A stretch of DNA of 5,066 nucleotides from Clostridia bacterium (GTDB taxonomy: Bacteria > UBA6262 > WVXT01). Of the stretch, positions 1 through 5,066 are shown in pieces. Within the stretch, counting starts at the first letter, position 1. Each line of letters begins with the position of its first letter. The position numbers were made by a program, and so were the translations under genes. The notes beneath the pieces are model-generated. The model was not told where the DNA came from, did not search any database, and saw only the letters and a program-made list of their open reading frames with translations. Location: contig DAOVHK010000107.1 in NCBI GenBank assembly GCA_030671905.1, positions 1 through 5,066 on the forward strand, in the 5' to 3' direction.

Positions 1-1
1 A

Positions 2-1078
2 ATTCTGGTGGCTGGCTATTATGGTTTCGATAATGGTGGCGATGAGTTGATTCTCTTCTCTTTGCTGAACGAATTTAAAAGGTTCAATAACAAAGTAGAA
101 ATTACTATCCTCTCCAGAAATCCATCCAAAACTGGCAGAAACTACAAAGTAAAAGCAATAAATCGCTGGAACTATCTAAGGGTAGCCCTTGCAATTTTTC
201 GCACAGACCTATTTGTTTTTGGTGGAGGGGGGCTTTTGCAAGATCTTACCAGTAGCTGGAGTATCTATTATTATCTGGGATTGATTCTATTGGCTAAGCT
301 ATTTTTCAAGAAGGTTTTTCTTATCTCTCAGGGTGTGGGACCGATCAGAAGGATAATTAGTAGAAAGGTTACTGGAATAATTCTTGGGTTTGTGGATTTA
401 ATTACTGTTCGGGACGAATTGTCGAAATTTGAACTGGGAAAACTGAATGAGAACCTTTCAGTTTCTATTGTTCCTGACCCGCTGTTCAATTTGGACAGAT
501 TCGCATTCAGAAAAGAGGTAGCTATTAATGAGCAACCCACTATTGGAGTCTGTCTCCAGGGATGGGGAAAGGATGAGAGATTTAAACAGAAGGTTAGAGA
601 GATATGTGATGAACTGGTAAGAAAGATTGAATCGAAGATTATCTTTATACCTTTCCATAAAGGGGAGGATTTGAAAATAAGTAAAGATATAATAGAAAAC
701 AGAACGAATGATTACCAATTATTTCTCTGGCAAGAGGTTGAAGACCTGTTTGAGTTTTATAATAAGATAGATTTAATACTGGGAATGCGGCTCCATTCAA
801 TCATTTTAGCGTGCCTTTTGGGGAAGCCTTTTGTGGTCATCTCTTTACCCAAAACTCATCCCCTCTACGACCCCAAAGTGGAAAGTTTTTTGGAGCTATT
901 GGGTTATGAAGCAATAGATATGGCGGTTCCCGCTGTTGAAATAGCTGGAAAAGTACCCGAAATTTTGGCAAATCGCCAGAAATTCCTTGAACAACTTTCT
1001 TCCAGAGTAGCAAAATTGAGGGAAAGTTCCAGGAAAAATATAGAGATGATGCAGAGCTTATTGGAAAATGTTGCATGA
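2..1078 (+). CDS. csaB: CsaB-like polysaccharide pyruvyl transferase, 5' end cut by window edge
   Basis: This enzyme family transfers a pyruvyl group from phosphoenolpyruvate onto a sugar of a cell-wall polysaccharide. In the CsaB branch the product is the pyruvylated polymer that SLH-domain surface proteins bind. Residues are numbered from the GTG at 8. The N-terminus AGYYGFDNGGDELIL is the usual CsaB opening, followed by a glycine-rich FGGGGLLQD loop (71-79), SQGVGP (107-112), RDE (135-137), VPDP (155-158), GMRLHS (259-264) and a C-terminal YDPKVESFLELLG block (287-299). The 356 residues are close to full length for the family. The frame stays open upstream of 8 with Ile-Leu codons at 2-7, matching the common ...ILVAGYYGF start, so the GTG at 8 is probably an internal valine and only a few N-terminal residues are missing. 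The gene stops with TGA and is followed by a 207-bp gap with its own promoter. The family call is firm; the exact acceptor polymer is not visible. Confidence 0.9.
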   Translation: MLVAGYYGFDNGGDELILFSLLNEFKRFNNKVEITILSRNPSKTGRNYKVKAINRWNYLRVALAIFRTDLFVFGGGGLLQDLTSSWSIYYYLGLILLAKLFFKKVFLISQGVGPIRRIISRKVTGIILGFVDLITVRDELSKFELGKLNENLSVSIVPDPLFNLDRFAFRKEVAINEQPTIGVCLQGWGKDERFKQKVREICDELVRKIESKIIFIPFHKGEDLKISKDIIENRTNDYQLFLWQEVEDLFEFYNKIDLILGMRLHSIILACLLGKPFVVISLPKTHPLYDPKVESFLELLGYEAIDMAVPAVEIAGKVPEILANRQKFLEQLSSRVAKLRESSRKNIEMMQSLLENVA

Positions 1079-1132
1079 TTTTATCTATTTCTTGAAGGGA
1101 TAATAAATTATTCCTGCTCACGTTGATAATCC

Positions 1133-1161
1133 TTTACAGACATGGTAATTTTTAGTATAAT
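1133..1161 (+). promoter_or_regulatory. Sigma-70-type promoter for the ctp-yibQ operon
   Basis: The -35 element TTTACA (1133-1138) has one mismatch to TTGACA. It is separated by exactly 17 bp from a perfect -10 TATAAT (1156-1161). The predicted start of transcription is near 1168, which gives a leader of about 118 nt before the protease start codon, with a 63-bp palindrome inside it. The site lies in the only sizeable gap between csaB and ctp. A weaker alternative pair, TTGATA (1123-1128) and TAATTT (1146-1151), also with a 17-bp spacer, is much less convincing. The call rests on motif match and position only. Confidence 0.7.
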
Positions 1162-1180
1162 AATATAACAAAAGTTTGTA

Positions 1181-1243
1181 TCCCGATTTTCAATCGGGAA
1201 ATTTGTGCCTACAAGGGTATTTGTAGGTCCCGATGAATCGGGA
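1181..1243. repeat. 63-bp composite palindrome in the ctp leader
   Basis: Three short hairpins lie in a row. TCCCGATT (1181-1188) pairs with AATCGGGA (1192-1199). CCTACAA (1208-1214) pairs with TTGTAGG (1221-1227) around a 6-nt loop. TCCCGAT (1228-1234) pairs with ATCGGGA (1237-1243). The outer arms also pair with each other: 1181-1188 with 1236-1243 (8 bp) and 1193-1199 with 1228-1234 (7 bp). The whole element can therefore fold as one long imperfect hairpin capped by the CCTACAA stem. TTTGTA followed by TCCCGAT occurs twice (1175-1187 and, with two extra G, 1220-1234). No T-tract follows, so it is not a typical terminator. It looks like a REP or MITE-type dispersed element, or a structured mRNA leader. 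Copies elsewhere in the genome cannot be seen from here. Confidence 0.8.
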
Positions 1244-1272
1244 CAGAAATAAAACTGGTATCTTTAAAGAAT

Positions 1273-1278
1273 AGGAGG
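1273..1278 (+). promoter_or_regulatory. Ribosome binding site of ctp
   Basis: A full AGGAGG lies 7 nt before the ATG at 1286. It fixes the protease start and shows that this gene is translated from its own strong site, not by coupling to csaB. The site is downstream of, and not included in, the 63-bp palindrome. Confidence 0.85.
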
Positions 1279-1285
1279 AAAAGAA

Positions 1286-2608
1286 ATGTTTAAGAAAAGG
1301 AAAATTTTGTGGAGTTTAGGATTAGGCTTATTTTTGCTATTTTCTTTAGTAATAATTAATAGTAAAACTATTCAAGGTGTGGTAGGAAAGGGAGGCGAGA
1401 TCTATGGGCAGATAAAATTGTTGAGCGAAGTGTTCACATTGGTCAGGGATAACTATGTGGAGCCTGTAGATGCTGAGGAATTGATTTATGGCGCTTGCGA
1501 AGGGATAGTGAGTAAATTAGACCATTTCTCTCAATTTATGGACCCTCCGGCTCATAAAATGATGAAATCTGAAACCGAGGGAAAGTTCGGAGGATTAGGC
1601 ATAAGGATTGCTATCCGGGAAGGAAGGTTGACTGTGGCTACTCCCCTTCCCAGGACACCAGCCTATGAATTAGGTATTTTGCCCGGGGATAAGATAATGA
1701 AAATCGAAGGTGAGGATACCAAAGATATTACACTTTCTGAGGCAGTTAAGATTCTGCGGGGAAAGCCGGGGACAAAAGTTACCATCTCCATTTTTCGAGA
1801 GGGAGAAAAAGATTTAATAGACTTTACTATAACCAGAGCAATAATAAAGATAGAAAGCGTTCCCGATGCTAAGATGCTTACTGATAAGATAGGTTATATC
1901 GAATTGACAGAATTCTCCAAGGATACACCTAATGAGTTTGATAAGGTTTGGAAAAAGTTGAAGAAGAAAGGAATGAAGAGTTTAATTCTCGATTTGAGGT
2001 ATAATCCCGGAGGACTATTAGTTACTGCCGTGGAGATTTGTAGGAATTTTATCGGTGACAGAAAATTAATTGTTTATACTCAGGGCCGTAGTGAGGAGCA
2101 GGTAATTAAGTTTTTTGCTGAAAAGAAAGCTAAACATGAGAAGCTACCGTTGGTAATTTTAGTGAATAGGGGTTCGGCTTCGGGTTCAGAGATTGTAGCA
2201 GGATGTGTTCAGGATTGGAAGAGAGGCATTATTTTGGGAGAGAAGACGTTCGGCAAGGCTTCTGTGCAGAGTTTGATGCCTTTATCGGATGGCTCTGGTT
2301 TGAGATTGACTACTGCTAAGTATTATACCCCCAATGGGCGTTTAATCCACGATATCGGAATCATTCCGGATATCGTTGTGGAAGTCACTCTGGAGACTAT
2401 GGCAAAGCTTATGACGCAGAGAGAGAAAATATACGGTTTGCCCAAGGAAGTCAAAAAAGAGAAAGAAAAAGAAAAGATAAAAGATCCACAAATTGAACGG
2501 GCAAAGGAAATCTTATTGGCCCAGGAGAGATTCTCTGAAATAGAGAGAGGGGTCGAAGAAATATTGGAAGGAGTAGAAGAAGGTGCCCAGAAAGAAAAAG
2601 AAAAGTAA
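1286..2608 (+). CDS. ctpA: S41 family carboxy-terminal processing peptidase (CtpA/CtpB/Prc type)
   Basis: This is a membrane-anchored serine protease that trims or degrades extracytoplasmic proteins from their C-termini. The N-terminus has a basic KKRK stretch and one hydrophobic segment at about residues 8-25, an uncleaved anchor or signal peptide. An N-terminal helical region with NYVEPVD (56-62) follows. The PDZ domain spans about 100-185, with the ligand loop FGGLGI (101-106). The catalytic core holds DLRYNPGG (236-243), GSASGSE (296-302) and GEKTFGKASVQ (318-328). By the family spacing (25 and then 4 residues, as in B. subtilis CtpB Ser309/Lys334/Gln338) the catalytic residues are Ser299, Lys324 and Gln328, all present. 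At 440 residues the length is typical. The C-terminus (about 385-440) is a charged, Lys/Glu-rich tail, and its last ten residues come from the first copy of a tandem DNA duplication. The gene overlaps the next by 26 bp, so the two form an operon. The substrate is unknown. Confidence 0.96.
   Translation: MFKKRKILWSLGLGLFLLFSLVIINSKTIQGVVGKGGEIYGQIKLLSEVFTLVRDNYVEPVDAEELIYGACEGIVSKLDHFSQFMDPPAHKMMKSETEGKFGGLGIRIAIREGRLTVATPLPRTPAYELGILPGDKIMKIEGEDTKDITLSEAVKILRGKPGTKVTISIFREGEKDLIDFTITRAIIKIESVPDAKMLTDKIGYIELTEFSKDTPNEFDKVWKKLKKKGMKSLILDLRYNPGGLLVTAVEICRNFIGDRKLIVYTQGRSEEQVIKFFAEKKAKHEKLPLVILVNRGSASGSEIVAGCVQDWKRGIILGEKTFGKASVQSLMPLSDGSGLRLTTAKYYTPNGRLIHDIGIIPDIVVEVTLETMAKLMTQREKIYGLPKEVKKEKEKEKIKDPQIERAKEILLAQERFSEIERGVEEILEGVEEGAQKEKEK
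2568..2573 (+). promoter_or_regulatory. Ribosome binding site deciding the yibQ-like start
   Basis: AAGGAG inside the end of ctp lies 9 nt before the GTG at 2583. The second possible GTG, at 2613 in the duplicated copy, has only an A-rich purine run ahead of it with no comparable site. This favours the upstream start and a 26-bp overlap with ctp. Confidence 0.6.
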
Positions 2609-2635
2609 GAAGGTGCCCAGAAAGAAAAAGAAAAG
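2577..2635 (+). repeat. Tandem duplication, 29 identical bases at 30-bp period
   Basis: Bases 2577-2605 and 2607-2635 are identical; the unit begins AAGAAGGTGCCCAG and continues as an A-rich purine run. The period of 30 is a multiple of three. In the downstream reading frame it therefore encodes a ten-residue repeat, (M/V)PRKKKKSKK twice. In the protease frame the first copy encodes EGAQKEKEK. The base between the copies (T at 2606) forms the TAA stop of ctp, while the equivalent base after the second copy is C (2636). The duplication thus sits exactly on the stop/start junction of the two genes and supplies two candidate GTG starts. Confidence 0.95.
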
Positions 2636-3704
2636 CAAAAAGATAGCCGTATTTATAATTATAACTCTCGCTCTGGCTGGCGCACTCTACTACTATTTTG
2701 AAATTAGACCTGTTGACTATACAAATTTCTCTCAACAGATCGACGCAGTAGTTAATGAAGAACTGGTAAAATTAGGAGTTACTTCTAAAGATTTAATAAA
2801 AATTTATAGAGAAGAAAAGAAGAAAGACAATGTTTCCTGGGTCTCGGTGACTAAGGAGGTTCAAGTTTCCCGGGAAATCGATATGGAAGGCTACCAAAAA
2901 TCGCTTGCCGATTCCCTGAGGCAGATAAGAGCTGAGCTTTATGAGGCAAAACTAAGCGATAAAGGGGATTTGCTGAGTATGAAAATTGGAAAGCGTTCAT
3001 TAGTGATGCAAAATCTCCTTCTCCGTTACCCTTTGGCTAAGTATAGAGTCAGCATTGTAATTGATGACCTCGGCCAACGGAAAGACCTGGTAAAGAATTT
3101 CCTGCGTCTGGATATACCATTGAACTTCGCCATTCTTCCTCAACTTCCATATTCTACTCTCCTTGCCAGGGAACTTAAGAATTCAGGGCATGAGACAATT
3201 CTCCACCTACCTATGGAGCCTGAGGGCTATCCTGAGACCGATCCCGGTTTGGGAGCATTATTCGTCTCCATGGGCTCTTCTCAAATAGAAAGTACTATCC
3301 TGAGACACCTTAAGACTGTTCCTGGAGTTTCTGGCGTCAGTAACCATGAGGGTTCTCGCTTCACAGCTAATCGTGAAAAGATGGTAGAAGCTCTGAGTGT
3401 TCTGAAAAGAGAAGGGCTCTTCTTTTTCGATTCCAAGACTTCTCGGCACTCAGTGGGCGAAGAGGTGGCCCAGGAATTAGGAATACCGGCGCTTTCTAAC
3501 CAGGTTTTTTTGGATACAAAGGACGAATACAAGGCTATTTGTCGGCAACTGGAGAAATTACGCCGAAGAGCTCTCAAGTCTGGCACAGGGGTAGCTATTG
3601 GTCATGTCCAGAGGAAATTTACTTCTGATGCCTTAGCAGAGTACATTCCCAAATTCAAAGAAGACGGAATTGAATTTGTGAGTCTATCGGAATTATTGAA
3701 GTAG
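2583..3704 (+). CDS. yibQ: YibQ/DUF610-type divergent polysaccharide deacetylase, membrane-anchored
   Basis: This family has a polysaccharide-deacetylase (NodB-like) fold and is thought to act in the periplasm on peptidoglycan or related glycans; its reaction is not well established. The start is GTG, supported by AAGGAG 9 nt upstream. Residues 1-20 are a duplicated basic decapeptide. Residues 21-39 form one transmembrane segment, so the basic repeat is cytoplasmic and the rest extracytoplasmic. Residues 42-150 match no domain I recognise. The deacetylase-like domain runs from about 154 to 373, with VIDDLG (159-164), FAILP (182-186), HETILHLPMEP (203-213), SNHEGSRFT (253-261), FFDSKTS (281-287) and AIGH (338-341). 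Asp161/Asp162, His203, His208 and His255 are the likely metal or active-site positions. The family often has GHP after the AIG; here it is GHV. The 26-bp overlap with the protease gene and the recurrent ctp-yibQ pairing in diderms support a shared envelope role. The symbol reflects family, not proven orthology. Confidence 0.9.
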   Translation: MPRKKKKSKKVPRKKKKSKKIAVFIIITLALAGALYYYFEIRPVDYTNFSQQIDAVVNEELVKLGVTSKDLIKIYREEKKKDNVSWVSVTKEVQVSREIDMEGYQKSLADSLRQIRAELYEAKLSDKGDLLSMKIGKRSLVMQNLLLRYPLAKYRVSIVIDDLGQRKDLVKNFLRLDIPLNFAILPQLPYSTLLARELKNSGHETILHLPMEPEGYPETDPGLGALFVSMGSSQIESTILRHLKTVPGVSGVSNHEGSRFTANREKMVEALSVLKREGLFFFDSKTSRHSVGEEVAQELGIPALSNQVFLDTKDEYKAICRQLEKLRRRALKSGTGVAIGHVQRKFTSDALAEYIPKFKEDGIEFVSLSELLK

Positions 3705-3713
3705 AGAAATGTG

Positions 3714-3735
3714 AAAAGGTGCCTGTCACCTTTTT
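3714..3735 (+). terminator. Hairpin plus T-tract after the yibQ-like gene
   Basis: AAAAGGTG (3714-3721) pairs with CACCTTTT (3727-3734) around a 5-nt CCTGT loop, and the 3' arm ends in five T. It begins 9 bases after the TAG stop of the yibQ-like gene and could end or attenuate the ctp-yibQ transcript. The GC core is only four base pairs, so termination may be partial and tsaD may receive read-through; no clear promoter is visible between this hairpin and tsaD. The A-run on the left makes it potentially bidirectional. It could instead be a dispersed palindromic repeat. Confidence 0.5.
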
Positions 3736-3751
3736 GTCTATCACCTTTTTG
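3726..3751 (+). repeat. Direct repeat of the hairpin 3' arm
   Basis: The 11-mer TCACCTTTTTG occurs at 3726-3736 and again at 3741-3751, a 15-bp period. Either copy can pair with AAAAGGTG at 3714-3721, which gives two mutually exclusive hairpins. The second copy ends at the start of the tsaD ribosome binding site (its final G is 3751). Confidence 0.8.
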
Positions 3752-3757
3752 AGGGAG
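3752..3757 (+). promoter_or_regulatory. Ribosome binding site of tsaD
   Basis: AGGGAG, within GAGGGAG, lies 5 nt before the ATG at 3763. The spacing is slightly short but usable, and this ATG gives the conserved TsaD N-terminus. It directly abuts the second CACCTTTTT arm, so folding of the upstream hairpin could influence access. Confidence 0.65.
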
Positions 3758-3762
3758 AACTT

Positions 3763-4800
3763 ATGTTAGTTTTGGGTATTGAGACTTCCTGTGATGAGAC
3801 GGCTGCCAGTGTGGTGGAAGATGGTCGAAGGATGTTGTCCAATGTGGTCTCTTCCCAGATTGATATCCACAGGAAATATGGGGGAGTTGTTCCTGAACTT
3901 GCTTCTCGTAAACATCTGGAGACAATCAATTTCGTTATAGAACAAGCACTTTCCCAAGCAGGATGCTCTTTTAAGGAGTTAGACGGCATTGCGGTTACCA
4001 ATGGACCTGGCTTGGTGGCATCACTATTGATTGGTTTGGCTAATGCTAAGGCTATAGCCTATGCTTTTGAGTTGCCCTTGATTGGGGTTAATCATATAGA
4101 AGGACATATTTTTTCTAATTTTTTAAAGCATCCCAAAAATAAATTTAAAACTGAGAAGCTCCTGCCTCCTTTTATTGCCCTGGTTGTATCCGGGGGCCAT
4201 TCTGATTTAGTCTTTGTGGAGGATTACGGAAAATATGAATTGTTGGGACGCACCAGGGACGACGCTGTGGGAGAATCTTTTGATAAGGTTGCCAAGCTTC
4301 TCCATCTGGGCTACCCCGGTGGGCCAATAATTGATGAAATTTCCCGAAAAGGAAACGCTGAAGCTATTAAATTTCCTCTGGCTCACATGAAAGACGACTC
4401 TTTAGATTTCAGTTTTAGCGGACTTAAGACTGCTGTGGTAAATTTTGTCAAAAATCATAAATTGCCAACAGAGTCCCAATCAATTGCCGATATTGCTGTT
4501 TGCTTCCAGCGAGCTGCCATTAAGGCGCTGGTGGAAAATACTTTTTGTGCGATAGAAGAGAAAAAGACCAAGAAACTCGTTTTGGGAGGAGGAGTGGCTT
4601 CAAATTCTCACCTGCGTGATGTTTTCAAAAATCGGGCAGAAAAAAACGGAATAGAACTCTACTATCCCCCACCAGCATTGTGTACGGATAATGCAGTAAT
4701 GATTGGTTGTGTGGGATATTATAAGATGGATTATAGTGTGGTTAGGCCATTTAAGTCTCTTGAGGCTGAAGCCAATTTAGAACTTGAGTCATGGAATTGA
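3763..4800 (+). CDS. tsaD: tRNA N6-adenosine threonylcarbamoyltransferase TsaD
   Basis: TsaD transfers the threonylcarbamoyl group from threonylcarbamoyl-AMP to A37 of ANN-decoding tRNAs, making t6A in the cytoplasm together with TsaB and TsaE; those partners are not in this window. The protein has the ASKHA/Kae1 fold. The start MLVLGIETSCDETAAS is diagnostic. Further landmarks are GGVVPELASRKH (40-51), TNGPGL (79-84), the metal-binding HIEGH (His111 and His115), VVSGGHS (141-147), the DDAVGESFDK block (166-175), FSFSGLKTAV (217-225), LGGGVASN (274-281) and CTDNAVMIG (307-315) with the metal ligand Asp309. All key residues are present. At 345 residues it is full length (E. coli has 337). It follows a 58-bp gap with a hairpin, and the next gene starts one base after its stop. 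Confidence 0.98.
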   Translation: MLVLGIETSCDETAASVVEDGRRMLSNVVSSQIDIHRKYGGVVPELASRKHLETINFVIEQALSQAGCSFKELDGIAVTNGPGLVASLLIGLANAKAIAYAFELPLIGVNHIEGHIFSNFLKHPKNKFKTEKLLPPFIALVVSGGHSDLVFVEDYGKYELLGRTRDDAVGESFDKVAKLLHLGYPGGPIIDEISRKGNAEAIKFPLAHMKDDSLDFSFSGLKTAVVNFVKNHKLPTESQSIADIAVCFQRAAIKALVENTFCAIEEKKTKKLVLGGGVASNSHLRDVFKNRAEKNGIELYYPPPALCTDNAVMIGCVGYYKMDYSVVRPFKSLEAEANLELESWN

Positions 4801-4801
4801 G

Positions 4802-5066
4802 ATGAGAAAAAAATTAATCTTCGGCATTCTGTTGTTATTATTTGGAATAATAATATTCTCTTCGGCTGATCGAACTTATGTATATGCAGAAGAAATTGAG
4901 TCACCATATCCGGAGACAGAGGGACGAGAGGTGTCTCCCCGAGAGGAAGGACCAACGAGAAGAGAGTCTGAAAAGACTTCTTTCGATATGTATGGGAGCT
5001 TTGGAACCGTAATATTGACTGACATCGAAACAGGAGACCAGAAAAGCTACAATAAGTTGTCTTTAC
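4802..5066 (+). CDS. Secreted protein of unknown function, 3' end cut by window edge
   Basis: An ATG one base after the tsaD stop opens a frame that stays open to the window edge (88 codons seen). The N-terminus is a clear Sec signal peptide: MRKK, then a hydrophobic core at about 5-19. Possible cleavage follows SSA (22) or VYA (29); there is no lipobox cysteine. The mature start (about 30-58) is Glu/Pro/Arg-rich and probably disordered. Then comes SFDMYGSFGTVILTD with alternating hydrophobic residues, followed by a YNKLSL stretch at the edge. That pattern is what the first strands of an outer-membrane barrel or another beta-rich envelope protein could look like, but this is inference and no family is assigned. 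The ribosome binding site is weak (GGA at 4793-4795, 6 nt upstream), so translation may be coupled to tsaD. Confidence 0.8.
   Translation, partial: MRKKLIFGILLLLFGIIIFSSADRTYVYAEEIESPYPETEGREVSPREEGPTRRESEKTSFDMYGSFGTVILTDIETGDQKSYNKLSL

Noticed and set aside
8..10. GTG at 8 as the true start of the pyruvyl transferase
   Set aside because: The frame continues open to the window edge with Ile-Leu codons that match the usual family N-terminus, and no ribosome binding site can be placed in the seven bases before it.
837..1121. Minus-strand open frame of 94 codons across the csaB 3' end and the gap
   Set aside because: Most of it is antisense to conserved csaB sequence and its translation resembles no family. 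A possible AAGGA before its GTG is not enough support.
1181..1243. Intrinsic terminator for csaB
   Set aside because: The hairpins are stable but none is followed by a run of T, and the promoter lies upstream of them, so they would stop the ctp transcript itself.
1079..1285. Riboswitch or small RNA gene in the csaB-ctp gap
   Set aside because: The structure is a symmetric palindrome of repeated arms. It lacks the conserved core of any riboswitch class I know, and no T-tract follows it.
2613..2615. GTG in the second repeat copy as the yibQ-like start
   Set aside because: It is five bases past the ctp stop and would remove the overlap, but only an A-rich run precedes it. The GTG at 2583 has AAGGAG at 9 nt. 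It is kept as an alternative start only.
2577..2635. CRISPR-like or integration-site repeat
   Set aside because: There are only two abutting copies with one base between them, inside coding sequence. It is a simple tandem duplication.
2451..2735. Minus-strand open frame with a repeated FLFLSGHLL peptide
   Set aside because: It is the complement of the A/G-rich ctp tail and the tandem duplication. The hydrophobic repeat is a by-product of the purine run on the + strand.
3258..3586. Two minus-strand open frames inside the yibQ-like gene
   Set aside because: Both are fully antisense to conserved deacetylase motifs and have no recognisable product.

Overview
The window comes from a bacterial chromosome. 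By eye it is AT-rich, roughly 40% GC, with dense gene packing, all confident genes on the + strand, good Shine-Dalgarno sites and one near-consensus sigma-70-type promoter. No residue or marker fixes the phylum. The gene content fits an uncultured or deep-branching bacterium with a complex, probably diderm, envelope: a CsaB-type pyruvyl transferase, a C-terminal processing protease next to a YibQ/DUF610 deacetylase-like protein, and a secreted protein with a possible outer-membrane-barrel start. The diderm assignment is inference.

Layout from left to right. (1) A csaB-like polysaccharide pyruvyl transferase, open at the left edge, ends at 1078. (2) A 207-bp intergenic gap (1079-1285) holds a promoter (-35 TTTACA, 17-bp spacer, -10 TATAAT), then a 63-bp composite palindrome made of TCCCGAT/ATCGGGA arms around a CCTACAA/TTGTAGG hairpin, then an AGGAGG ribosome binding site. 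(3) A membrane-anchored S41 carboxy-terminal processing peptidase (1286-2608) has an intact Ser-Lys-Gln catalytic set. (4) A YibQ-like divergent polysaccharide deacetylase (2583-3704) overlaps the protease gene by 26 bp. The overlap lies in a 30-bp-period tandem duplication that doubles the lysine-rich N-terminus of the deacetylase. (5) A short gap has a GGTG...CACC hairpin followed by T5, with the CACCTTTTT arm repeated 15 bp downstream. (6) tsaD (3763-4800) is complete and encodes the t6A tRNA-modification enzyme. (7) A secreted-protein gene starts one base after the tsaD stop and runs off the right edge.

How the genes fit together: csaB, ctp and the yibQ-like gene all point to the cell envelope (pyruvylated cell-wall polymer, periplasmic proteolysis, peptidoglycan remodelling). 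ctp and yibQ are a recurrent pair in diderm bacteria, often behind envC, which is not seen here. They are almost certainly co-transcribed and translationally linked. tsaD is a housekeeping gene, probably partly insulated by the hairpin. The last gene probably depends on transcription, and perhaps translation, of tsaD. I found no RNA genes, CRISPR arrays, transposase genes or defence systems. The unusual features are the three repeat structures at the gene boundaries and the unidentified last gene, not a new multi-gene system.
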